In this document: positions 55,167-64,000 of the stretch, piece by piece
Numbering within the stretch: position 1 is the first letter of the stretch
How the letters are laid out: every line of letters begins with the position of its first letter
NCBI GenBank assembly: GCA_036250225.1
Contig: JAPZLL010000042.1
Coordinates: 1 to 64,000, forward strand
DNA length: 64,000 nt
Direction: 5' to 3'
DNA from: Cercophora sp. LCS_1
Lineage: Eukaryota; Ascomycota; Sordariomycetes; Sordariales; Lasiosphaeriaceae
The notes under the pieces: generated by a model
What the model was told of the DNA's origin: nothing
What the model saw: the letters and a program-made list of their open reading frames with translations, nothing else
The model's database searches: none
Position numbers and translations under genes: made by a program

Positions 55167-56978
55167 TCAAAATTTGCTTGTTTGGCTTCTTTGGACCGCC
55201 ACCTGTGGGTCTGCATGTAGATGAAACCCTTGAACTGGTGGCGAGGTCACTGAATCCGAACCAGGTAATACACCCCAGCCTCGGCCTCCCCCGGAATTCC
55301 TTTGGGTGCGTAACCACGCTCCTCGAAACCACCAAATGACACAGAGTGTCAGCGCTGGCGGCATCATAAGAAATACAGTTGCGGCTGTCCCCGACTGGAA
55401 GCCCGTAACATCAACCGAGGCCTTTCCTTGGATGGTCTGGCTGGCAACTCCATCTGTTGAGTTCATAGTTGAGACGCCGAGGGCGGCAATAATCCCCAAC
55501 ACATCCTCGAGAGCGTTATTGCTGTTGTTGAAAGCGAAATCGAGTTTGTTATTGCTGGTGGCCAGACGCAGAATCGAGCTAATATAGCCGTCGAGGGGAA
55601 AACCTTCCATCACTGGCAGGTACTGAGCTACCATTGCCGCGGCAAAGTGCGGGAAGCCAACTGTTTCGGTTTCAGGGGTACAAGGCTCCCAGTCTGCAGA
55701 AAGGGAGCGGGTATAGCCGTTAAAATCAAGATCCTTCCCCCCTTCCTCCTCCTTTCTGTTGTCCATGTGGAGTGCCACGGTACGGTACTCGAATGAGTTT
55801 GTTGCGTCTAGAACACATACGACTGTGTATTGCTGATGACTCTCTGGATCCGGCTCATTCATGGTGCGGGCTAAGTCAGCAGCGAATTTTGTTTTGTTGT
55901 TGGGATCCGTGATTCCACTGAAACCCATGACACCGCGTCCAACGGTTGCACTGGTGCCGTGGGTCCCGGTGTACAGGTAGTTCAGCATGACGCTGTCGGT
56001 GGTGAGATTTCGGTAATGGAAGATACCGCTACGGGAAAGGCCCTCCCTGTCGAACGTGAAGTTGACATTGTGTAAGCCCTCGGTTGACAAGCTGCCCCTT
56101 CTTTCGCAGGTGACGGGGTTTCGGGCCAGGACGGGCACACACTGCTCGGTCTTGAATATTGAGTCGCCGTGGAGGGCGATGAGCTCCATGACCGCTGAGC
56201 CTCGAAAAATGGTCTCAGGGGCGCCCATCGCAGACTTGTGAACCGCAACGCCTGAGTCTTGGTACGCATATAGGCTTCGGTTTCCACTGGCAATACTGGA
56301 GACGAGGGGGAACACGCGGGACGCTGTACAGCCCTTGCGGCCCCTAAACCGCGTCATGAATATGCTGCCATTCTCGAGTGGCCATCTGTAGGTGAGGTCC
56401 AGGAAGTTAACACCGGGCAAGGCCATTCCAGTACAAGGAAAGTTGTTTGCATTCTCGTTTCGGTCTAAAATGAAATAGCTTGGCCCAGGAAGTTCGAGGC
56501 TGTATGGCTTCGTGAATGTTACTGTGCTTGGCGTAAAGATGGCAACAATCGAGGTTGTAAGCTGACCGATAAGTAACACAAGGAGGAACTTGAAGACCCG
56601 AGCTCGCATCCTCGGAGTGTTGAGGTCCCGTGTTGGTTGGGTGAAACAGCGCGTCATTAGGCCGCCAAGGCGGGAAAGCAGATATTCGAATAGGGTTTCG
56701 ACGAATGGGCACCGTCTGAAAAGGTCTTCAGCATGATCAAGCATCGGAGGCTCCAATGCTTTGGCGACGAGGGCAGAGTAAATGGTGGCAAATATCGTCA
56801 CAAGGATGGTGGTGAGAGTGATGTTGGCAGATGGCCAAGGTCGTGTATTGCTCATGGTCGGACTCTTTGCGGTGACCCATCCGATCACCACTATGAGTCC
56901 CGACAGAGATAGAGCTATCGTAATGGGAACGAGACGGGATGAGCGGGAGAGAAGTATGCGGAAAGATGAGGACCGCAT
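55167..56978 (-). CDS. Four-helix membrane protein with large external domain
   Basis: One exon, 603 aa, no stops. Hydrophobic helices lie at about residues 17-36 (ITIALSLSGLIVVIGWV), 52-72, 130-152 and 548-570 (VFLMMPPALTLCVIWWF). The 400-residue loop between helices 3 and 4 has many N-x-S/T sites and several Cys, fitting an extracellular or lumenal glycosylated domain; the short C-tail is polar. The layout (three N-terminal helices, long loop, one C-terminal helix) is common among uncharacterised Pezizomycotina membrane proteins; I know no function. Start is the only ATG before the first helix. Confidence 0.8.
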   Translation of the reverse strand: MRSSSFRILLSRSSRLVPITIALSLSGLIVVIGWVTAKSPTMSNTRPWPSANITLTTILVTIFATIYSALVAKALEPPMLDHAEDLFRRCPFVETLFEYLLSRLGGLMTRCFTQPTRDLNTPRMRARVFKFLLVLLIGQLTTSIVAIFTPSTVTFTKPYSLELPGPSYFILDRNENANNFPCTGMALPGVNFLDLTYRWPLENGSIFMTRFRGRKGCTASRVFPLVSSIASGNRSLYAYQDSGVAVHKSAMGAPETIFRGSAVMELIALHGDSIFKTEQCVPVLARNPVTCERRGSLSTEGLHNVNFTFDREGLSRSGIFHYRNLTTDSVMLNYLYTGTHGTSATVGRGVMGFSGITDPNNKTKFAADLARTMNEPDPESHQQYTVVCVLDATNSFEYRTVALHMDNRKEEEGGKDLDFNGYTRSLSADWEPCTPETETVGFPHFAAAMVAQYLPVMEGFPLDGYISSILRLATSNNKLDFAFNNSNNALEDVLGIIAALGVSTMNSTDGVASQTIQGKASVDVTGFQSGTAATVFLMMPPALTLCVIWWFRGAWLRTQRNSGGGRGWGVLPGSDSVTSPPVQGFHLHADPQVAVQRSQTSKF

Positions 56979-58746
56979 GATCGATGTAAGTTGGTACTAT
57001 GAATCAATGTTTGCAGCAAATGTATAATAGGTGAGAATGATCGCCTGTTGCAATGACAATTTGGACTAAATCTTTTCTTATATTCCTGAGATATCAAACT
57101 TGACGTCCCCCGTCCCCGGGTTTCGTGTTCCGACAAACTGCAAGCCACCGGAGGTTCATATACCATATTCGAGTCCCATCCAGCGTGTCTTAGTGGTAGC
57201 CTTCTCTTGCCAAGAAATTGATTGGTCGGAACAACACCAAACCCCAAAGCCAAGCCTTGGTGGCTAACCCCCTCAGCGCGTCCGCGCATCTACGCGCCCG
57301 ATAGAACGCCACAGCCAGGAGATGGCTAATTGCAAAAGACACTGACGAATGAGCTTAGAATCTGATTGCAGACGACTTTTGACCGGCTGTGCGGGAAGGC
57401 TCATTATTTGTCGACGTTGGCCCCCAATGCCCGAGACCTGGCCTTGCGTGCGGCAACCAGCATGAGTCGTGCATATTAACATGTACGAGATAGCTCGAGG
57501 CCCGAGGAGCCTCGATTTGGGGGCGAGAGCAACCACACCTCCAATTGATGATTCAGCTCGAGTTGCAAGACACCCACAGAGTGATGCATTGTGGCTGAAA
57601 CTTGGCCAATCACCCGTGTCCTGGCCGTCGAACAATTCCCAATTCCAGCGTCAATTTACTGCATGCTCAAATTTCATGATGAGCCTGGACTTTCTCGTCT
57701 TCAGCGGGGTAACGTTAGAGCCAGGCTGTGAGCCTGCATTCGGCCTGGGCCCCAGCTCCAGTTCGCTGTCTATCAACCCGGAGTTCAGAACCCAAAATCC
57801 TCGCTCGGTATCCCCCATGCCTTGTTGCGCTTCCGAGTGACTCAATTAACACCCAGGAACCGCCTGTCAGTACTTCGACGCAGTGACAAGCGCAACAACA
57901 TAAAACGCACTTCCAAAAACTGCGCAGACGCGCCAAAGCTGATGCGAATGCCCCCAGATATCAAAAGTCCCAGGGCTAAACTTCTTGGATATCCTTCCCA
58001 CAAATAAACATCTCCAACCACAAGTAATAGTCCCTCGCCAAGATACCATCCAACCCCAAACCCATCCCACGCCCTTACTCACCCAATCGAAAACCTATAC
58101 TGTAAAAGAATGGGGTTATTACTGGGAGAATAAAACAATATTATATAATATCCTCATGCCTGGTCTAATATGCAACCTGCTTCACTCATGGCGAGATGTT
58201 GTCGACTTTGGCTCTCAACAGCGAAAACACGCGATATACGCGAAAATAGGTCGTTGGCCGTGGCCAAAACAATTGCTCCATTGATGGAAGTTATCGTGGT
58301 TGTGTTCAAAAACCAGTGTGGGGATTTCCGACCGTTACCCCTCTTTCTGGATGGCCGGCACCAGCCTCTGGCGGCTTACCCAGCCACGAACACGGCTTAT
58401 TCCGTCGCCCGTTGACAGATGTGTTGTCGTTGGATGAGAGCGGCGGGCAGCATGAGGGGCAATCTTCGTTCAGCTGTGGTTGGGTCAGGACGAGCCTGCC
58501 CCCTGGCGAGCGCGTCTGCTGGCGCCACAGCGCTTGGTGGGACCAACACGATCCCTGACACTGCCTGCCTCTCACTGGTCGCCTGCCCTTCGCGCAGACA
58601 CTAGACTCGAATTGCAACTTTCCGACAATGGCATGAGCGTCTTGCATTGTCCTCAAATGTTCAGAATCTGCATCCTTCCACTTGAACCTGGCCACGTCTT
58701 GCAGCTCTTCCTCGTAAAGGCAACTACCGGAGCGCGGCAAGGATCT
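56979..58746. other. No gene recognised
   Basis: No frame with family motifs. A tRNA-Gly-like phrase lies at 57183-57215 but lacks the T arm (see rejected). The 450 bp before the LTR-like repeat (58300-58740) hold a long minus frame with LYEEELQDVARFKWKDADSE that may come from the retroelement interior. Evidence is thin. Confidence 0.4.
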
Positions 58747-59147
58747 TGTCACGACCCAGGTCCTGACCTCAAGGAGGGAGCACGGGCCAACTATGGAACA
58801 CCAATCACTGGGCCCAGGGTGCAACGACCCACCAAGCCCTGCGGGACGAATTAGGGTGGACCCGAAGACCCGGGGCGACAAGCCCGGGTCCTTGGGGCAG
58901 GGAACCACACAGGACGGACCCGGGGACCCGGGGGGAGAGGATAGGGTCCTCGGGGTCCGTAATCAATATAGATATATTGTTACGATAGTTATACCCACGA
59001 CGGTGTGAGGAATCTTGGTTCCTCACGCTAGTAATACATTGTTCTTGAGCATTGCTTAGTGAGACCTATTGTCGGGGACCTCTAGGTCTGCGATCTGCCT
59101 GATAGTGTATCCCCCTTTGAGAGTTGAGTTGTACTAGTTCACTCAGT
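58747..59147 (+). repeat. LTR-like repeat, second copy
   Basis: Starts TGTCACGACCCAGG and matches the inverted copy at 20053-20459 through gagggagcacgggccaacta, the gggcccggggtgcaacgaccc-type block, tgtgaggaatcttgg and gtgtatccccctt. Ends near ttcactcagt. No target duplication seen. Confidence 0.65.
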
Positions 59148-59651
59148 CACCTTGCACCTTCCCTACTTAGAGCATTGGACCTTGTCCGCTCTTACGATCT
59201 GTCTTTACAAGGCCCACCTCGGTGTACTTGGAGCAGGCCGCAACAGATCTCCTTCGCTGGCCGCACGGGGATGAACGCCAGATCAAGGGTCAATAACCCC
59301 AAGAAGATTAGGGGCCGACAAGTACCCCTTAGAACAGGCCACTGTGTCGCCGTGGTAACCCTAAAATCAAGTATAAAATCTTACAATACAAAATCTATAT
59401 CCCAATCCAACTTCTAACCACTGGAATATAATACCACTATAAGGATTTAAAACTTATAGTTATATAAATTAAAAAAAATCACAAAACCAGATCTAATCAT
59501 CTACCAATAGAAACTCCAACAGCATACTACAACTCCTTCAGCATAACAATACAGCTTCGGCGCAGGGAGCGCAGAGGGACACCCGGAGCACAAGGAACCA
59601 GAAAAACCGGTAGGGGCTGGAAGAGCCGGCGGGCCAGGAGGCGCAAAAGGA
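59148..59651. other. AT-rich spacer, 3' flank of the protease gene
   Basis: Positions 59380-59480 are very AT-rich. No gene recognised. Confidence 0.4.
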
Positions 59652-60653
59652 CTAGGGGGTACGGAAAAAGGGGAAAGCCGTAGCAGACGGATTAGCAGAC
59701 GGGAAAGACGAGGAAATAGAATCAACAGGTGCCTCCTCAGTAGCATTACCGCGGTACAGGTCCCAAAAGCTAAAGGCGCGTTCAGCTTGACCAGAGGTAA
59801 ATTCTTCGTAACATGTGCTGTGACACGGTGTTAGCGTCGCTCTGGCGTAACAAGAGACAGGAAATACAGAAAAGGAAACTCACTCATAGGAGTAATCCAT
59901 AAAGTTGGTAATGGGATCCAACCCAGGGAGATTAGGGCACGAGTCCCGACCCACAGGGCATCCGCTAGTAGGGCTGTCCTGTGCCGGAGTATCGCTCACA
60001 TAATCGCCGTCGTCATCACACCCGCCCTGGAAGGTATGGTACAGACCGAACCAGTGGCCGACCTCGTGGGTGACAGTGTACCCGAGGTTATAATTCGTCT
60101 CACCTCCGCCGGGAACAGTCGTATACAGAATGCTGCACCCGTCGAAGTAAAAGTCCTCCGACCCGTAAGAGATGTTGTCGGGGAAATAACAGTACCCGAA
60201 ATAACCCCCCAGGTCCTTGAGGAAGTAGATATTGAGCGCCTTGTAGCTGCCCTGGCGCAGAGCCTTCTTCATGGCGAACTCATCGCCGTCAGAAGCCCAG
60301 GTGGTGTCGAGGGTGTAAGTAGTGTTCTTGAGGGTGAAGGTGAAGCCGGTGGGGGCAAAGGTCTTCTGGAGGACGGAGAACTGGTCCGAGAGCATCTGGT
60401 CGGTGAGGTAGCCGTCCGACAGGGCAGTCGACTCGGCGACAACATGGAAGTAGACGTCGACATTGATGCTGGTTGCGCGATGGGGACGGCGGGCTTCCTG
60501 GACCGAGAGGGACGCGGCGATGGAACGGTGATCCGCGGTGGGATCCGGGGCTCCACAGCCGAATTTGAGGGAGGGCCGACCCGTGCGCCCGGTGGTGCCG
60601 GCAAGGACGGCGGGGGCAGCCATAGCGGCTGTAACAAAGGAGGTGAATCGCAT
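59652..60653 (-). CDS. Secreted M43 (pappalysin-type) metalloprotease
   Basis: Exon 1 (59884-60653) and exon 2 (59652-59817) join in phase across a 66-nt intron (gtgagt ... gctaacaccgtgtcacag), giving 311 aa. The N-terminus MRFTSFVTAAMAAPAVLAG is a signal peptide. The zinc site HEVGHWFGLYH matches HExxHxxGxxH, and NFMDYSYD supplies the Met-turn. Cys pairs around CDDDGD and CPVGRDSC fit the disulphides of fungal MEP1-like enzymes; SGQAERAF near the end is also usual for the family. The start at 60653 is chosen because the signal peptide begins there. It probably acts outside the cell on proteins; it is intact. Confidence 0.93.
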
Positions 60654-62097
60654 TGTGCTGTAGGGCTGAGCTGTCCAATTCTTTACTATCAATACCCACT
60701 GCTCGGCTTCATCTATTTTGCAATCTCAGCTGGCCTCAACACTGGATTTCAAACACGCCTTTATATTTGCCGTCTGCCGCCGACATTGCTCGATTCACCA
60801 CCTAGCGCCTTCCGGAAGGTCAGACCCAACGACGCATTTGCTGATCACGATATGTTGGTACGCCGTGCGTGGTGCCGTGCGTGGATACGACCTCCTCGGA
60901 CAAGGTAGGCAGGACATCGCATTCGGTCCCGTCCCATGCCAGGCCATCACTGGCCGCCTTGAGCTAGGGGCTGCGTACGGCAGGTGTAATGAGAGTAGTC
61001 CAGGCAAGGCAGCTTTCTTGGCTGGCGTGACCCTCGACGTTGCATTAGAAGCATCGCAAATCTGGGGTTCCTTGTCGAGGTTTGCCAAGAGACGATCGTG
61101 TACCGAGTCAGCAATTCAGACTGCGTTTGCCGACCGCAACCTTCCGTATCCGGTAACTGCTCAGCCAAATGCAAACGTTTTTCTTTGCACCTCAGGCTCA
61201 GTGATCCCTTACCGTCTGCTAACCGGTATCACGTGGGTAGGCGAACGTAAATTAATACACAGCCACTCTGGCGGAAATTAACTGCTGCCTCTGGATTCTG
61301 CCACCTCCTCATACCAGTGCGTATCCCAATTGGGGAGGTAAGGGCCATTGCTGTTGGTTCCGGGTGGGAACTTTGGTTCGCAAGTGATGATAAGAAGTGA
61401 GCTTGATAGTTCTGATGACAACACGTCAGTGGCTCTCTTGCGCTAGTTTGCGAGCCGGGGCAGAAGAGAAGTGTAGGTCAAAAGACATGCAGCTTTCTAA
61501 ATTTAGAAAAGGGATGCCATCACGTCTTTCAAGTGCAACACGGCTTCGGACTTAAAGTCATGTCGTCATCACAGTTTTTGGGCGAGCTGGCTTGTACATC
61601 ATCCTGAAATGGCGATTTGTGAATAGTGACGGGTCGGATCCTTAGAGCCCTGAGTCTTGGGGCAGTAAGATCAGTTCACGTCGGGTTGTTGGCCACTCTC
61701 CATAGCCGGTCGTGCGTATCCCGATTCTAATCATGGAAGGTTCTTACCCTCTCATGTTGCATCGAGGTTATAGTTTGCTGGTGTATATGCAACATCCTCA
61801 AAGTCTAGGGGTGGCTTTCTTTCCTCAGGGGAGTGCACAGTCAATGAAAGATATCAAAACAGTGCGTCTATTTATTCTCTAACACCCAACTCATGCCACC
61901 AACAGACTTTACAGCCATGGCAAAATGGGGCCCCTGTCCATTGGTTTGCCTGTTGACGTCCACGTCAAGTTTGAGACTGGCATCTTGAACCCATCTCCCT
62001 TCAATCTGCAAAGGGTTGTCCCTTTATCTGTTGCACATGTCTCACCCGGGCTTTGCCCAATTGCAACTGCGTCAAACAGGATCCTACATTTCCGATG
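60654..62097. other. Intergenic, no gene recognised
   Basis: A plus-strand frame at 60717-61281 (187 aa) shows no motif and starts inside the probable promoter of the protease gene. The rest has only short frames. Confidence 0.4.
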
Positions 62098-63680
62098 TCA
62101 GCACGCGAACGCTTCAAACACCTTGTGGGGTACTTGCGCATGATCCGGATCGCGATCGTCACAGAACCATTGAACGTGGACACCAATTTTGCCTGTCACG
62201 CGGTCCAAGGAATACTGGCATCGCTCAAGTTGCCATGGCAGTGTCGCTCCATCCCCGGACTGATGACAGTCATGCCACTGGCCGTCGTCGACGATGGCTA
62301 GTTTGCTCAGCAGATAACGGTCTCCTGTCCCTGGGTTCCGCAGTGACAAGGTTGCTGTGCTTTTGCCATCAGTTGTCTCGACGACATACTCTTGCAGATC
62401 GATGCTGGTGGTGTTCAGAAGCGATCCGAGCGTGCAGCTCTTCTGGTAATATGTGTGCGGCATCGTAGGCGCCTCGGGCGAGTATCCCGAGAACCGGATC
62501 TTGGACCCAGATGGGGCAGGGCTCAGTGAACAGTTGTACTCCGATGCGGTTCCTATTGAGTGTCCATCTGTGCTCTGGATGTTGATGGTTCTGGGGCTTG
62601 CGCAAACGAGAGGCGAGGTCAGATAACCCGTTCCCGTGTAGTTTTCCCTGTTCAAGTGTCAGTCACAATCATGGATGGGAGTCTTGTGGCGACGCACAGG
62701 TCAATTCCCTCAATGCCGTCGGTGCATCGCCAAGCCTGTCTGACACCAAGAATGCCGTACTCCGGATCCAACAGAATCTCAGTTGACGCTGTCAACGCGT
62801 TTGGCTGGCTTGATGGGGAACACTTGACCCAGGCGTTGGATCTTTTTGGATCAGCACGCAACTCGTCGACCTTGATGACACACGCCGCCTTCTCCCCAGT
62901 CGACGTGCTCGTCAGAGTCACGGAAAGGTCGTAGTACTTCTCAGCTTTTCCTTCAAGTTGAGAAGAATGGTGCTTGTACGAAAAGTCGTCGACCACCCAC
63001 TCCGGATCGTATGATCGGTCAACACATCGCCTCGCTGGTTCGAAGGGCGTGTATGCGTAAAGCGGCAGCTGTGGCGAAATGGAAACGGGACTCGACAGTC
63101 TTCCCGACACCTGCGAATTCCCCATGATGCAGAGCTGTTCTTCTCCACGTGGACCCTCGTCCGTGAAACATCCCTGAATCACAGGCTCCTCCCAGATGCC
63201 GCCAGCGGAGAAGAGAAACCTACTGTTGGTCAGATTCCCAAAAGCTTATCCGGTCGTTCAGACTCACGGCGACGATTCTTCACACACCCAACTCCCTCTG
63301 AGACGCATCTCGAAACTCGTGAGGTTGAACTGAAACTCCAACCTCGTGTCGTTGCACTTGTGCCACACTTCGAGAGAGGCTGGACCCTTTGGATCAAGCT
63401 CAATGTCCTTTCCTTTGCACTCAGCCATCTCACCAGTCGCCTTGTTGTTAGCAAGGAACTTAAAGTCCCCTGTCGATCCGCCCGAAGACCCATTCACAGA
63501 CACCAACGTCGACCCAAAGATGTGCCAGTTCGGGAACGTCAAGGAGCGCTCAATGCACTGTAGCGCTGAGGGCGGGCCATCTTCGGGGTAGGGATCGTAC
63601 TGGCGCGGCGTCACCAAAGCGTTGGCAAGGGCGTGAAGCGCAAAGGACAGCATCATGAGCCGCATGCCAAGGGACGCCAT
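62098..63680 (-). CDS. Secreted protein of three related units
   Basis: Exons 63268-63680, 62698-63222 and 62098-62647 join in phase across introns of 45 and 50 nt, giving 495 aa. MRLMMLSFALHALANALVTP is a signal peptide with a probable processing site before TPRQ. Three units of about 110-130 aa follow one pattern: W-x-V/I-like start, a beta-rich stretch with (S/A)TGE.A.C or equivalent, W(H/V)KC or WHDC, and a closing WxC(E/T/D): GSWVC, QAWRC and VQWFC. Several N-x-S/T sites. No catalytic motif. An effector-like or cell-wall role is inference; I do not recognise a named family. The last exon's end is less certain. Confidence 0.75.
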
Positions 63681-64000
63681 CGTGATGTCGCGGGTAATCC
63701 CGGTCGAGTTGCGTCTTGGACGAAGAAAGTCCCGGCGACAAATGCTTGGGTCAAACGGTCAGACGCATCGTGCCGCCCGATTATAACGGACGCGTCTTCG
63801 GCATTCAATTTGGGTCTAGGCAATTTGCCGAAGCAAAAGGTTGCCGGCTAAGATGATGAGTGATTGTTTTGTATTCAGCCAAGTGACGGTCACCAATATC
63901 CCGAGCATCCCAAAATGGACGGCCCGGTTGGGTCGAATTGGCTCAAGATGTATCCGTGTGTTGGTGATTGGCTAAGGCATTCAAACAATACCGCGCTCTG
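63681..64000. other. Upstream region of the secreted protein gene
   Basis: No gene recognised in the final 320 bp; it would hold the promoter of the minus-strand gene. Confidence 0.4.

Noticed and set aside
57183..57240. tRNA-Gly-like phrase (gcgtgtcttagtggtagcc, then cttgccaag)
   Set aside because: The D arm and a GCC anticodon loop look right, but no GGTTCRA T arm or matching acceptor strand follows; at most a tRNA relic.
20053..59147. Full-length LTR retrotransposon bounded by the two LTR-like repeats
   Set aside because: The copies are inverted relative to each other and 38 kb apart with many unrelated genes between; they are separate insertions.
60036..60908. 290-aa plus-strand frame over the protease gene
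   Set aside because: Antisense shadow of the M43 metalloprotease exon; no motif of its own.

Overview
The window reads as nuclear DNA of a filamentous ascomycete (Pezizomycotina, probably Sordariomycetes; the species cannot be fixed from sequence alone). The evidence is: short GT-AG introns of about 45-69 nt with CTRAY-like branch sites; HET, patatin/NB-ARC/TPR, PDDEXK_12-type and DUF3716-type coding sequence typical of these fungi; a secreted M43 metalloprotease; and repeat copies that differ almost only by C-to-T and G-to-A changes, with CpA/TpG becoming TpA, as repeat-induced point mutation (RIP) leaves.

Layout. 0-2 kb: a dispersed repeat (copy A). 2-8 kb: a graveyard of self/non-self-type genes: a HET pseudogene, a shortened NLR paralogue joined to an RTG2-like fragment, and a PD-(D/E)XK nuclease-like pseudogene. 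10.3-16.2 kb: the functional-looking core, an intact four-exon patatin/NB-ARC/TPR receptor (1370 aa, 14 TPR units) divergent from an intact 435-aa protein of unknown function, followed by a Tc1/mariner-type transposase. 18-23 kb: dispersed repeats, an SNF2-like N-terminal fragment, and a HET gene cut by an LTR-like repeat. 24-27.5 kb: an intact spliced orphan gene and a damaged DUF3716-type gene. 28-43 kb: a repeat-rich tract with two intact paralogous chromodomain genes that end in an AT-hook-like motif and share 5' flanking DNA, two other spliced or single-exon orphans, an MFS transporter scrap, and a solo LTR with a perfect 5-bp target duplication. 44-47.7 kb: copy B of the first repeat, RIP-like and carrying about 2 kb that copy A lacks. 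48-49.5 kb: a second PDDEXK_12 N-terminal fragment and an orphan gene. 51.3-54.2 kb: a five-exon frame joining a polytopic membrane region to a LaeA-like methyltransferase, closed by one in-frame stop, then a truncated CRY-DASH. 55-64 kb looks more like ordinary chromosome: a 603-aa membrane protein, a secreted M43 metalloprotease and a secreted protein built of three related units.

The most interesting combinations are the NLR with its head-to-head partner (the gene-pair layout used by fungal allorecognition loci), the two chromodomain/AT-hook genes inside repeat DNA, and the membrane-methyltransferase frame whose SAM motif carries three TpG-to-TpA-type changes. Start sites and splice sites were derived by hand from reading frames; no database search was possible.
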